Notes: generated from the sequence alone by a model not told the origin. DNA of 64,000 nt from Rossellomorea aquimaris (GCF_000935355.1 NZ_JXZC01000007.1:1-64000), one strand, 5' to 3'; counted from the first letter of the stretch, positions 19,912 through 29,153 are shown. Made by a program: numbers and translations.

Positions 19912-19929
19912 CCGTCAAGAACAATTCAA

Positions 19930-20136
19930 TTATTGTTGTTGACCATATTTACCAGAAGCTTTCGCTTTGTTAGCTTCTGCTTGTTGGTTTTGTTGCTTTA
20001 CGTGTTGAGCCGCTGTTGTTTCAGAAGCGAACTCAGTACCGTATTGTTGTTGCTGAGCTTGACCAGCTTGAGCGTTTTGTTGTTTCACGTGTTGAACGCT
20101 AGTACCAGATTGAGTTTTGTTTGGTTGTTTTGCCAT
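19930..20136 (-). CDS. sspE: Gamma-type small acid-soluble spore protein SspE
   Basis: 68 residues from the ATG at 20,136, with GGAGGTG six bases upstream. Gln/Ala/Asn/Lys-rich with two copies of an HVKQQN(A/Q)QA repeat, and TEFASET matching the GPR protease cleavage site. An amino-acid reserve of the spore core degraded at germination. A sigma-G type promoter lies directly upstream. Confidence 0.95.
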   Translation of the reverse strand: MAKQPNKTQSGTSVQHVKQQNAQAGQAQQQQYGTEFASETTAAQHVKQQNQQAEANKAKASGKYGQQQ

Positions 20137-20157
20137 TGTAATCACCTCCACGCTTAT

Positions 20158-20187
20158 TAAGATAACCAAGCGTGGATTTCACTATTC
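20158..20187 (-). promoter_or_regulatory. Sigma-G type promoter of sspE
   Basis: Minus strand GAATA (20,183-20,187), 18-base spacer, TATCTTA (20,158-20,164); compare the sigma-G consensus GHATR-N18-CATNHTA (one mismatch). The dyad CCACGCTT / AAGCGTGG overlaps the -10 region. Confidence 0.65.
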
Positions 20188-20212
20188 GATATTTTTCAGG
20201 AAAAACATTCCA

Positions 20213-21001
<789 letters not shown>

Positions 21002-21059
21002 TCAGTCCTTCTAGCATGCAAACTAATAAGAGCATGTAAGTTAAATGGAGGAATGAGTT

Positions 21060-21284
21060 ATGTATGTAGGCAGAGATATGACAGAGCTTTCGATGATTCC
21101 CAAAAATGAATGGGAGAAAAGCGAGCTCGCTTTCTTTCATCATTCACTACAACAAATAGTACCCTATTTGAACGCAGAAGGACAATCGATTCACCGAGAA
21201 ATTATTGAGGAAATTGAAAACCGCGGTGGATTGAAGCGGGGCGAAGCAGATTATACTCACGGCACAAGGATCAGTTACGATTGA
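21060..21284 (+). CDS. yfhS: YfhS-like small protein
   Basis: 74 residues, no membrane segment, with a central helix EKSELAFFHHSLQQIVPYLN and a C-terminal GGLKRGEADYTHGT. Length and position between fabL and mutY match B. subtilis yfhS, a gene connected with sporulation there. The ATG follows TGGAGGAATGAGTT. Function unknown. Confidence 0.82.
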   Translation: MYVGRDMTELSMIPKNEWEKSELAFFHHSLQQIVPYLNAEGQSIHREIIEEIENRGGLKRGEADYTHGTRISYD

Positions 21285-21293
21285 GATGATTAT

Positions 21294-21327
21294 AAAAAAA
21301 GAGCAACCATTCGGCTGCTCTTTTTTA
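21294..21327. terminator. Bidirectional terminator yfhS/mutY
   Basis: AAAAAAAGAGCA / TGCTCTTTTTT stem between convergent genes; it overlaps the last bases of mutY. Confidence 0.8.
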
Positions 21328-22431
21328 TTTCTGCAGGATTCCTGCTCCGGTTTCCTTCCAAATTTTCTGATGGGAAACAGGAAAGGCATATTTATCCATT
21401 TCTTCAGTTGTAACGGCAATCAGGTCGCTTGCATCAAGTGTGGTGCTATCGATGGAACCAACATATACTTCAATATCCCAAATGATGTGAGAGAATATAT
21501 GCTGGATCTTCGTGACAACCCCTGCTTTCAAAGAGCAATCAACCTTGTATTCTTCCTCCAGGAAATCAAGCAATTGCTTCCTGCCACTGCTTGAACTTCC
21601 CACTTCGAAATTAGGGAATTCCCATAAATTAGCGAGCAGTCCTTTACTCGGACGTTTATGAATAACTACTCGATCATCTTCCGTAAACAAAACGGCTGCC
21701 GCCATATTCAATTTACGGGCAGATTTCTTTTTCGATTTGATCGGCAGTTCCGTTTGCACCCCTTCTTCAAATGCCTGACAATGCTCCCGGACAGGACACA
21801 GTAAACAAGAAGGGGATGTTGGTGTACAGATCAGAGCCCCAAGTTCCATCAATGCCTGATTGAAATATGATGGATTTTCTTCAGAAATCAGATTCCTGAC
21901 GGCTTGTTCAAACACCTTGCGTGAAGCTGGTTTTGCAATATCGAGCCAGATGGATAGAATACGTGAAAATACCCTCATGACATTTCCGTCTACAGCAGGC
22001 TCAGGCTTGCTGTAGGCAATACTCAAGATCGCTCCCGCAGTGTATGGACCGACTCCTTTTAAAGACGAAATCTCTTTAGGTGTGTCAGGGACGATACCAT
22101 CATACTTCTCTTTCACTTCTTTTACAGCGGATTGAAGATTTCTGACCCTCGAATAATAGCCGAGGCCTTCCCATGCTTTCAGGACATCTTCTTCATCTGC
22201 TGAAGCAAGAGCATCTATGGTAGGAAAATTCTCGATGAATCGGTTAAAATAAGGTATGACCGTATCCACCCTCGTTTGCTGAAGCATGATTTCAGATACC
22301 CAGACTTTATAGGGATCTTGATCCTTCCTCCACGGAAGATCGCGCTGCTCTCTTGAAAACCATGAGATTAAATCTTTCTGGAATCCCTCACGGTCAATGG
22401 TCTGTAAATGTTTCAATGATTCTTCTGTCAA
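21325..22431 (-). CDS. mutY: A/G-specific adenine glycosylase MutY
   Basis: 368 residues. HhH-GPD glycosylase core with catalytic E47 in SEIMLQQT, hairpin [10 protein letters not shown] (124-133) and D148 in VDGNVMR. Iron-sulfur cluster cysteines C202-x6-C209-x2-C212-x5-C218, then a NUDIX-like C-terminal domain (~230-368) that recognises 8-oxoG. Removes adenine paired with 8-oxoguanine. Equivalent of yfhQ in the same neighbourhood of B. subtilis. Confidence 0.96.
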   Translation of the reverse strand: MTEESLKHLQTIDREGFQKDLISWFSREQRDLPWRKDQDPYKVWVSEIMLQQTRVDTVIPYFNRFIENFPTIDALASADEEDVLKAWEGLGYYSRVRNLQSAVKEVKEKYDGIVPDTPKEISSLKGVGPYTAGAILSIAYSKPEPAVDGNVMRVFSRILSIWLDIAKPASRKVFEQAVRNLISEENPSYFNQALMELGALICTPTSPSCLLCPVREHCQAFEEGVQTELPIKSKKKSARKLNMAAAVLFTEDDRVVIHKRPSKGLLANLWEFPNFEVGSSSSGRKQLLDFLEEEYKVDCSLKAGVVTKIQHIFSHIIWDIEVYVGSIDSTTLDASDLIAVTTEEMDKYAFPVSHQKIWKETGAGILQK

Positions 22432-22480
22432 TTTTGTACCTCCAGGATGTTAAATGTTACATTGAATAGGGAATAAATAA

Positions 22481-22789
22481 TTAAAGCTGTTTTTTTAAGC
22501 CAACAAGGTTTATTTCTTTTAATCCTCCACAAATACATTCGTCCAATAATCCAAATAATAAATGACGACGGGAAGTTCGTAAACGTTTCAAAACATGGAA
22601 ATGGGATTCCGTGGGCACAATAAACCGTTCGATGTAACGATTAGAGTCGGCTTCGGACTTTTCCCATTGAATATTAAAGGCGTCGTATTGTGGTAATGTC
22701 TCTACGATATTATTCATAATCTGCTTATATTGAGGTTGAAAATTTTGTTTTATTTCATATTCTAAGTAAATGTGTAAAGTGTTTTTCAT
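22481..22789 (-). CDS. Conserved hypothetical protein, 102 residues
   Basis: Not recognised. A soluble protein beginning MKNTLHIYLEYEIKQN, with an alternating strand/helix pattern and a basic patch RLRTSRRH followed by a cysteine pair CIC. The ATG is supported by AAGGAG nine bases upstream. It lies 49 bases upstream of mutY in the same direction and could be co-transcribed with it. Confidence 0.65.
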   Translation of the reverse strand: MKNTLHIYLEYEIKQNFQPQYKQIMNNIVETLPQYDAFNIQWEKSEADSNRYIERFIVPTESHFHVLKRLRTSRRHLLFGLLDECICGGLKEINLVGLKKQL

Positions 22790-22879
22790 TGAAATAAACT
22801 CCTTTTAACCATATCATGTTCAAAAATGAATACAAGTCATAAAGAAAACAGATGAAAATGAGCCAAGGGAGGACTTTTT

Positions 22880-23866
22880 TTGGATACAGGCACTCATATT
22901 GTCATGGGTTTCGCTCTTGGGGGCTTAGCCACCCTGGATCCCGTTGTTGCTGAAAGTGCAGCCACTTCTCAAAGTGTGCTGGTTGCAGCAGTCATCGGCT
23001 CTCAAATACCAGACATTGATACCGTTTTGAAATTACGCAATAATGCTGTTTATATACGTCATCACCGAGGCATCACCCATAGTATTCCAGCTGTTGCTCT
23101 ATGGCCGCTTCTAATTGTCGCTTGTCTTTATCCATTTTTCCCGGGTGCAGATTTGCTCCATTTATGGATTTGGACATTTGTGGCCGTATTCCTCCATGTA
23201 TTTGTCGACATTTTCAACGCCTATGGGACCCAGGCCATCAGGCCGATTTCGTCGAAATGGGTCGCTTTAGGAGTGATTAACACGTTTGACCCGATTATTT
23301 TCGGGATTCATATCGGGGGATTGATCCTCTGGGGCATTGGATTACCCCCGGGAAAAACCTTTTTGGTCATGTACATTGTGATTTTTGCTTATTATGTCTT
23401 GAGATTCCAAGTTCAAAAAGCCGTGAAAAATGCCGTGAAGCGAAGAATTCCGAATGCGGAAAAAATCATCGTTTCCCCGACCATCCGATTTTTCCAATGG
23501 CGATTAGCCATCGTCACGAAGGAGCATTATTATGTCGCAAGGGCATTCAGACGGTCGATTACAATTTTTGATAAATTTGAACGGGTACCGATTCCTGAAA
23601 ATCCAGTAATCAATGCTGCTAAAAAAGATAAAAATCTAGCGGCCTTTCTTTCCTTTTCCCCGGTCTACCGCTGGGAAGTGGACGAATACGAAGATCACTT
23701 TGAAGTACGCTTTATCGATCTTCGTTACAGAAATAACGGACATTATCCATTCGTCGCGTTGGTACAGCTCGACAAAGACCTGAACATCGTCAGCTCCTAC
23801 ACAGGATGGGTCTTCAGCGAAGAAAAACTCCGCTCAAAAGTGGACATCGACATTTTAATCGATTAA
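22880..23866 (+). CDS. yfhP: YfhP, YdjM/DUF457-family membrane-bound metal-dependent hydrolase
   Basis: 328 residues from a TTG at 22,880, with GGGAGG eight bases upstream. Family metal-binding residues are visible: H6 in DTGTHIVMG, IPDIDT near 47-52, HHRGITHS near 70-77 and HVFVDIFNAYGT near 115-126. About four membrane helices fill the first 170 residues and a soluble domain follows. Divergent from mutY as in B. subtilis. Substrate unknown. Confidence 0.88.
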   Translation: MDTGTHIVMGFALGGLATLDPVVAESAATSQSVLVAAVIGSQIPDIDTVLKLRNNAVYIRHHRGITHSIPAVALWPLLIVACLYPFFPGADLLHLWIWTFVAVFLHVFVDIFNAYGTQAIRPISSKWVALGVINTFDPIIFGIHIGGLILWGIGLPPGKTFLVMYIVIFAYYVLRFQVQKAVKNAVKRRIPNAEKIIVSPTIRFFQWRLAIVTKEHYYVARAFRRSITIFDKFERVPIPENPVINAAKKDKNLAAFLSFSPVYRWEVDEYEDHFEVRFIDLRYRNNGHYPFVALVQLDKDLNIVSSYTGWVFSEEKLRSKVDIDILID

Positions 23867-23870
23867 AGCA

Positions 23871-23908
23871 GTGAGGGACGGACCTTTAAAAGGTCCGTCC
23901 CTCATCAC
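23871..23908. terminator. Bidirectional terminator yfhP/yfhJ
   Basis: 15-bp stem GAGGGACGGACCTTT / AAAGGTCCGTCCCTC between convergent genes. Its core GGACGGACC recurs in the hairpin at 24,702. Confidence 0.75.
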
Positions 23909-23909
23909 T

Positions 23910-24185
23910 TTAATGTACTAAATCATCATCTTCTTTATCGTCGATCAGGTGTTTGTATTTAGGGTTTTGTGCAGCGAATTCATGGATCTGTTCTCCGTAG
24001 GTATTCACCCATTGGCGAACGACTTTTTCCGTTACTGCTTTCCCTTTATAATCGTAACCTGCTTTTGCGTATGTTGCTTCGAAATCCTCCCAGACAAGTT
24101 CAATCCAGGTTCTTGCTTTTTCATACGAGAGCTTATTATTTTTTTCAATTAACAACTGAGTTAATTCATGGAATGTTGACTCCAT
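23910..24185 (-). CDS. yfhJ: YfhJ, WVELL-family protein
   Basis: 91 residues, soluble and helical, carrying the family block TWIELVWEDFEATYAKAGYDY with the conserved acidic/aromatic pattern. Position between yfhP and sspK matches B. subtilis. Function unknown. The ATG follows GGAGGAGACAAA. Confidence 0.9.
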   Translation of the reverse strand: MESTFHELTQLLIEKNNKLSYEKARTWIELVWEDFEATYAKAGYDYKGKAVTEKVVRQWVNTYGEQIHEFAAQNPKYKHLIDDKEDDDLVH

Positions 24186-24336
24186 TTTGTCTCCTCCTTT
24201 TCCAAATATTTAGTTCCCGCTTTTATGATAATGTACACCATTTCACCCATACTATAAGTACGTGGTTAAGCTTAGTTGTGAATCTTTGCTTCTTCACGGT
24301 ATGAGTAAGTACATTTCACCTTTTAGGAGGCACATT

Positions 24337-24501
24337 ATGCGAAATAAAACGACAGGGTTCCCTAACATGAATAACAATAAATTCGAAGGTGAACCGAGAG
24401 CTAAAGCGGAATTTGCATCTAAAAGGGCTAACGGCACCATCAATACCCATCCTCAAGAACGTATGAAAGCTTCTGGAGAAAGAGATCACGACTCACTTTA
24501 A
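24337..24501 (+). CDS. sspK: Small acid-soluble spore protein SspK
   Basis: 54 residues from the ATG at 24,337 (TTAGGAGG upstream). [19 protein letters not shown] and the later [17 protein letters not shown] are the K-type SASP blocks. A minor SASP made in the forespore. A sigma-G style -10 CATACTA occurs at 24,248 but its -35 is poor. Confidence 0.93.
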   Translation: MRNKTTGFPNMNNNKFEGEPRAKAEFASKRANGTINTHPQERMKASGERDHDSL

Positions 24502-24532
24502 TGAAGTGAAATTTGTTTAGGGGGTAGTTACG

Positions 24533-24691
24533 ATGGCAAACATGAAAAACAACTTCTACCGAAATAAGTACAGTAGTCCATTTAACAAGGCATTCTACAA
24601 TCCAAAGCATGCCCATTCCCAAGCTAATGGACAAACCACACAAACTCAAGACTTAATCATTCTAGAGAACCAGACACGCAAGCGTTCCTAG
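24533..24691 (+). CDS. YpzG-like small protein, 52 residues
   Basis: 52 residues starting MANMKNNFYRNKYSSPFNKA and ending LIILENQTRKRS. Asn/Lys/Gln-rich with NPKHAHSQANGQTTQTQ, the pattern I associate with YpzG-like proteins of sporulating bacilli. It starts 31 bases after sspK with AGGGGG upstream, so it may share a transcript and a spore role. Function unknown. Confidence 0.75.
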   Translation: MANMKNNFYRNKYSSPFNKAFYNPKHAHSQANGQTTQTQDLIILENQTRKRS

Positions 24692-24701
24692 ACTGCTTCC
24701 C

Positions 24702-24740
24702 GAGGTCCGTCCCTATGACGGACCTCTTCATCATTTTTTT
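24702..24740 (+). terminator. Terminator after the ypzG-like gene
   Basis: Perfect GAGGTCCGTC / GACGGACCTC stem with a five-base loop; the T run begins a few bases later and overlaps the 3' end of yfhH. Confidence 0.7.
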
Positions 24741-25057
24741 TCTTCTGCTAAAAGGGAGATGGGCAGAGCCTCTTCTTTTCCATCGCCACCCAAGCGATAT
24801 CCCCAGGCGAATACCCCGTTTAAGTAGTCCACTCTGAAATATGTACCGGGATCTCCTTCTATCGCGTAGATTCCCCCTGGCTTGTAGTTGTCGGGATTCA
24901 TTAGATAAGCCTGCGCCATAAGGGCCTTGCGCTCCAACACGGCAAACTCATTCACAATTCCCAACTGTTCAGCCTTTCTTGCCTTCTCCTTCAACGAAGC
25001 AATTTCCTGCTTCAACTCATGCTCCGTCATCTCACTATATCTTCTCTCTTGTTCCAT
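24731..25057 (-). CDS. yfhH: YfhH, DUF1811 protein
   Basis: 108 residues: an N-terminal helical charged half (EHELKQEIASLKEKARKAEQLG) and a C-terminal beta-rich half (PGGIYAIEGDPGTYFRVDYLNGVFAWGYRLGG), the DUF1811/YfhH pattern. Synteny agrees. Function unknown. The ATG follows AGAGGTGATGA. Confidence 0.9.
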   Translation of the reverse strand: MEQERRYSEMTEHELKQEIASLKEKARKAEQLGIVNEFAVLERKALMAQAYLMNPDNYKPGGIYAIEGDPGTYFRVDYLNGVFAWGYRLGGDGKEEALPISLLAEEKK

Positions 25058-25100
25058 CCTTCATCACCTCTACTAATAGTAGTATAGAGAAAATGATACA

Positions 25101-25525
25101 ATAAGAAAAGCGGAAGCGGCTTGGTCAGACCCGACAGGCATAAGACAGGATGGCCGGAAAGGCGTTCTTTGCCTTTTTGGCCATCACGGCTTATGACCTC
25201 GAGGGGCTAGCCGCTGGAGCTGGACAATAAGAAAAGCGGAGGGGCTTTGCCCAGAGGCGACAAGCATAAGGCAAGTCCACCGGAAAGGCGCTCTTTGCCT
25301 TTTTGGTGGGCTGGACTTATGACCTCGAGCCTCTAAGCCCCGCAGCTGGACAATAAGAAAAGCGGAGACGACTGGTCAGCCCCGACAAGCATTTCCGAGC
25401 AAACAGATGAGGGCGCTCTTTGCCCTCAACTGTTTGATTGGAAATGACCTCGAGGGGCTAGGAGTCGCAGCTGGACAATAAGAAAAGCGGAGACGACTGG
25501 CCAGCCCCGACAAGCATAAGTCGGA
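25101..25525. repeat. Tandem ~126-bp structured repeat, three full copies plus a truncated fourth
   Basis: Copies start at 25,101, 25,227, 25,353 and about 25,478 (126, 126 and ~125 bp); the last stops near 25,525. Each begins ATAAGAAAAGCGGA and ends GCTGGACA. Between these ends four to five nested inverted repeats are kept while the paired sequences themselves differ, and the apical part G(T/C)TCTTT is constant. The array fills the gap between yfhH and the next gene. It is non-coding: stops occur in every frame and no protein pattern repeats. Confidence 0.9.
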
Positions 25526-25579
25526 CCCTTATTCCAAGATAATTATGTAACCACATTCACAAGAAAGGATGACACTTTC

Positions 25580-26251
25580 ATGAAAACAGCCATCATCACA
25601 GGAGGAGGCTCGGGCCTCGGAAAAGAATTAGGAAAACTGCTTAGTCAGCAAGGATATCATATCTTCCTTCTTGGGCGAACGGAAGACCGTTTAAAAGAAG
25701 CCGCAGCAGAAATCGAAAGCTTAGGCGGACAGGTTTCATTTGACACGTTGGATATCCGTTCAACTCAAGACATTCAACAATTCGGCAAAAATCATCTTAA
25801 TGATCATACTGTTGAATTACTCATACATAACGCAGGAGTAGGCTATTTCGGTCCCTTCAAGGATTCAGACGATGAGGAATTAGTAAACATGTTTGAAACA
25901 AATGCACTGGGTCCCATTCGACTTACCAAGGCACTTCTAAATCAACTGGACCAAAATAGCACCATCATTAACATTATTTCAACAGCTGGTCTTAGAGGTA
26001 AAAAGAACGAATCATTGTATGTAGCTAGCAAGTTTGCCCTCAGAGGATTTGGTGAGAGCTTACAGAGAGAATACGAAGATTCGAACCTTCGCATCGTGAA
26101 TGCATATATGGGTGGAATGGATACTCCATTCTGGGAGAACAGTGATCATATCAGTGACCCTTCAAGGCTTCGCTCTCCTAAAGAGGTTGCGGAATTGATT
26201 GTGAATGAATTTAAAGAAAAAGAGGAAATCGTCATTGAATCAAAAAAATAA
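25580..26251 (+). CDS. Short-chain dehydrogenase/reductase family oxidoreductase
   Basis: 223 residues. Classical SDR motifs: TGGGSGLGKE (7-16), N84AG, catalytic S134, Y147 and K151 (YVASK). Short of the usual ~250 residues because the C-terminal substrate loop is brief. Substrate not inferable. The ATG follows AGAAAGGATG, about 55 bases past the structured repeat array, so the array lies in its promoter region. Confidence 0.9.
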   Translation: MKTAIITGGGSGLGKELGKLLSQQGYHIFLLGRTEDRLKEAAAEIESLGGQVSFDTLDIRSTQDIQQFGKNHLNDHTVELLIHNAGVGYFGPFKDSDDEELVNMFETNALGPIRLTKALLNQLDQNSTIINIISTAGLRGKKNESLYVASKFALRGFGESLQREYEDSNLRIVNAYMGGMDTPFWENSDHISDPSRLRSPKEVAELIVNEFKEKEEIVIESKK

Positions 26252-26260
26252 AACGTAAAA

Positions 26261-26287
26261 GGCAGCCTTCCCTAAAGGAAGACTGCC
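26261..26287. terminator. Bidirectional terminator after the SDR gene
   Basis: GGCAGCCTTCC / GGAAGACTGCC with one mismatch, between convergent genes. Confidence 0.65.
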
Positions 26288-26294
26288 CTCTCAA

Positions 26295-26708
26295 TTATGG
26301 AGCAAATGGGAAGAACATAAAGGCCACGATAAATAATAACACGGGGACCAAAAATACAGCGAAGGCATCAATCACGACTACAAGAGCCATCCACACCCAG
26401 CGGATACCGTCTTTTCTTCTTAGAAACTGCTGAATCATCCGGATGTTAACGAGGATGAGGAATACCGCCACACCCAAGAGAAAAAATGGCATCACCCATT
26501 TCCCCATTGTTTCGGCGTACCCCTGGTTATACCACTCTTGCTTCCCCAGTGTATAGAATCCGGTTCGGACTTTAATGATGATTTCACCAATGACAAACAG
26601 TGCGGCTGCCCCCACCACTACTCCACCTGCATAAAGCTTGAACTTTTTAGTCGTACCGATCAGCAGCAATAGTGTCAAACAAACAAATAGAATCGTAAAG
26701 ATCTCCAC
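26295..26708 (-). CDS. Hypothetical four-helix membrane protein
   Basis: 137 residues from a GTG at 26,708 with GGGGG seven bases upstream. Four hydrophobic helices (about 2-18, 25-43, 72-92, 103-133) and few polar residues. No motif recognised. 53 bases downstream of recX on the same strand. Confidence 0.65.
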   Translation of the reverse strand: MEIFTILFVCLTLLLLIGTTKKFKLYAGGVVVGAAALFVIGEIIIKVRTGFYTLGKQEWYNQGYAETMGKWVMPFFLLGVAVFLILVNIRMIQQFLRRKDGIRWVWMALVVVIDAFAVFLVPVLLFIVAFMFFPFAP

Positions 26709-26767
26709 CAGAATTCCCCCTTGTCATACCCCATTCGTTCTCTCTAATCTATCTTGAAAACAACAAA

Positions 26768-27574
26768 TCATTCTTCATTTTCTTTTAATTCTTCTAAAAG
26801 TCTTTCGATGTCCTCCATTGAAAAACCTTTTCTATATAGCGTTTGTTTCATTTTTTGGACGTACTCATATCCATCATATTTAGAACTCAGTTTTCTATGA
26901 GCCTTTAATCCTTGATGATAGACGGCATCCCATTTTTCATCGTCATCGCGATCTGATTCTACTGTTTCCCAGACGATTTTCATAACAGAACCCGGGTATC
27001 CTTTTCGCATCAGGTTTTGTTCAATCTTTTGCCTGGCAATCATTTTGGAGTCTTTTCTGTATTTCTGAAGAAGTTTTTCGGTAAGGCCGACTGCTTTATC
27101 AACCTGCTTCTCTACTGTGAATGCAGCAAGAGCCTCTTCGATATAAGGGTCATCCACCCCTTTTCTTCTTAATTCCCCACGGATCCATGTAGGACCCTTA
27201 TCAGATGTATTCATGTGAGTCCCGACAAATGCGTGTGCGAATTCTAAATCATTGATGTATTTAATATCATTTAATTTATGAATCACTTCCTGGATGATTC
27301 CATCTTCGGGATCCCCTTCTTGTAGATGATCCCGAATCTCTTTTTCCGTACGCATTCGATAGGCTAAATATTGTATGGCTTTATTGAATGCTTTTTTCAC
27401 ATCGTCTTCGTATTGTAGCTCAGAAATCTCAAGCTCATCGATCTCCAATCCTTTTCTGAGCTGAAACTTCGCCAGGATTGCTTCATCGACACTGAAGGCA
27501 TATTTTCCATCTATAAATAAATTGTAACGCTCATCGTTCTTCACTTGCTTCGTTATTTTCGAAATCTTACCCAT
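26768..27574 (-). CDS. recX: RecX, regulator of RecA
   Basis: 268 residues from the ATG at 27,574, placed by GAGGTGG; a GTG three codons earlier abuts that site. Three tandem three-helix RecX repeats, with YLAYRMRTEKEIRDHL as the clearest, then a C-terminal extension usual for Bacillus RecX. Binds RecA filaments and modulates recombination. The yfhG position beside yfhF agrees. Confidence 0.94.
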   Translation of the reverse strand: MGKISKITKQVKNDERYNLFIDGKYAFSVDEAILAKFQLRKGLEIDELEISELQYEDDVKKAFNKAIQYLAYRMRTEKEIRDHLQEGDPEDGIIQEVIHKLNDIKYINDLEFAHAFVGTHMNTSDKGPTWIRGELRRKGVDDPYIEEALAAFTVEKQVDKAVGLTEKLLQKYRKDSKMIARQKIEQNLMRKGYPGSVMKIVWETVESDRDDDEKWDAVYHQGLKAHRKLSSKYDGYEYVQKMKQTLYRKGFSMEDIERLLEELKENEE

Positions 27575-27664
27575 ATTTTCCACCTCATAGTAATCCTAAC
27601 ACATTCAGCATATGTTTTTTATTCTGTAGATAGGTAAAATAATAAGTATATTGGAGGGATGATG

Positions 27665-28570
27665 ATGAAGATCGCTATAACAGGTGGTACAGGTTTTGTC
27701 GGTCAGGCTTTGACGGAGGAACTACTCGAACACCAACATGAAGTAATGATTCTTACCCGAAATCCGGATAAATACGACAATCGTTCAGGTGTTACCTATG
27801 TAAAATGGCTATCCGACGGTGCGAAACCCGAAGAGGAGCTCGAAGGAATACAAGCCTTCATTAACCTTGCAGGGGAATCCATCAACAGCGGCCGCTGGAC
27901 GGATGAACGAAAGAAACGAATCATCAATAGCCGGATCAACTCAACACAAGAGGTGATCAACATTATTAAGGCACTGAAAGAGAAACCGACGTGTCTTATC
28001 AACGCAAGTGCAATCGGCTACTACCCTTCTTCAAAAACGAACACGTATACGGAAGTGTCAGCTGAAACGGCAGACAACTTTTTAGGAGAAACGGTTCAAA
28101 TATGGGAAAAGGAAGCGAGCAAGGCGAATCAGCTGGGCATCCGGGTTGCATATGCACGCTTCGGAATTATTCTGGGGAAAGACGATGGCGCCCTCCCCCG
28201 TATCGCTCTTCCTTATAAAATGTTTGTAGGAGGAACGGTCGGGCCCGGGGACCAATGGATGTCGTGGGTCCATATAAAAGACATCGCAAGAGCGGTGCAT
28301 TTCATTGCGGAAACAGAATCCATCTCCGGACCGGTGAATGTGACAGCACCTTCTCCCGTTACCATGAAAGAGTTTGGGAAAATACTCGGGGCCGTGCTTG
28401 GCAGACCACACTGGATCCCAGTCCCTTCCATTTCTTTAAAAGTAGCCATGGGGGAAATGAGCGCCTTGGTGCTGGAAGGACAAAAGGTACTTCCGAGTGT
28501 CCTTTCAGAAAACGGTTTTCAATTTGAATACCCTGAACTTAAAAGTGCCTTGATCGATATTTATCATTAA
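27665..28570 (+). CDS. yfhF: YfhF, TIGR01777-family NAD-dependent epimerase
   Basis: 301 residues. Three ATGs lie in a row; the third (27,665) has the best spacing from GGAGGG. Rossmann motif GGTGFVGQAL at 7-16, INLAGESINSGRW, NASAIGYYP with the catalytic-type tyrosine, and a C-terminal DUF1731 block (SALVLEGQKVLPSVL). Divergent from recX as in B. subtilis. Substrate unknown. Confidence 0.92.
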   Translation: MKIAITGGTGFVGQALTEELLEHQHEVMILTRNPDKYDNRSGVTYVKWLSDGAKPEEELEGIQAFINLAGESINSGRWTDERKKRIINSRINSTQEVINIIKALKEKPTCLINASAIGYYPSSKTNTYTEVSAETADNFLGETVQIWEKEASKANQLGIRVAYARFGIILGKDDGALPRIALPYKMFVGGTVGPGDQWMSWVHIKDIARAVHFIAETESISGPVNVTAPSPVTMKEFGKILGAVLGRPHWIPVPSISLKVAMGEMSALVLEGQKVLPSVLSENGFQFEYPELKSALIDIYH

Positions 28571-28641
28571 ATCACAGGTATGCCCCCTTCCTTTCAAGGC
28601 AAAAATAGAATTAATCTTGAAAAGAAGGGAAGTACATACGA

Positions 28642-28767
28642 ATGGATAATAAGAAAAAGAAAGACAAAAACAAATCAGTTCTATCCAGTGCACAGGAAGT
28701 AACGTATTCAAGGGAATTCAAAGCAGCAGATCGTGCAGGCGGCTTCACTTCCAAATCCCACAGATAG
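28642..28767 (+). CDS. yfhE: YfhE-like small protein, 41 residues
   Basis: 41 residues: Lys-rich start MDNKKKKDKNK, then LSSAQEVTYSREFKAADRAGG, the YfhE-type core. GAAGGGAAG lies upstream of the ATG. Located between yfhF and yfhD as in B. subtilis. Function unknown. Confidence 0.82.
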   Translation: MDNKKKKDKNKSVLSSAQEVTYSREFKAADRAGGFTSKSHR

Positions 28768-28872
28768 TCAATTATTACCTAACTAAAAAACCTTACTTTG
28801 AAGAAGAATAAAGGTACAGACTCGTTAGTCTGTACCTTTATTTTTTATCCAACTGAAAAGGGGATGTTCATA

Positions 28873-29058
28873 TTGGGCAGATCACGCGGAAATAGTAAAC
28901 GAGGAAACAAAAACAGCTTGCCTCAAACACCCGCTCAGCTCAAATCTGACGGTGTTGACGAAGAGTTCTCACGTGAACTTGCCGACCAGGCTGATATGGA
29001 AGCACAAGCTCGCGCCAATGCTGCTAACCAGCGTGCACGAGTGAAGAAAAACCAATAG
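28873..29058 (+). CDS. yfhD: YfhD-like small protein
   Basis: 61 residues from a TTG at 28,873 (MGRSRGNSKRGNKNSLPQ), with AAGGGG nine bases upstream; an ATG three codons earlier abuts the ribosome site. Basic N-terminus, then DGVDEEFSRELADQADMEAQARA, an acidic helix typical of YfhD. Function unknown; spore-associated in context. Confidence 0.82.
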   Translation: MGRSRGNSKRGNKNSLPQTPAQLKSDGVDEEFSRELADQADMEAQARANAANQRARVKKNQ

Positions 29059-29105
29059 AGCAATCCCGGTAGGTAAAAAAGATAGGTCCTGAGGAATTCA
29101 TTAAG

Positions 29106-29138
29106 AAACCACCCATGCAGTGACTGCATGGGTGGTTT
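29106..29138. terminator. Bidirectional terminator yfhD/doxX
   Basis: Perfect 15-bp stem AAACCACCCATGCAG / CTGCATGGGTGGTTT with a three-base loop. Confidence 0.85.
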
Positions 29139-29153
29139 TAATTAAACGTACTA

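Noticed and set aside
25101..25525. CRISPR array
   Set aside because: The repeated unit is 126 bp, contiguous, with covarying internal stems; no short repeat with unique spacers and no cas genes.
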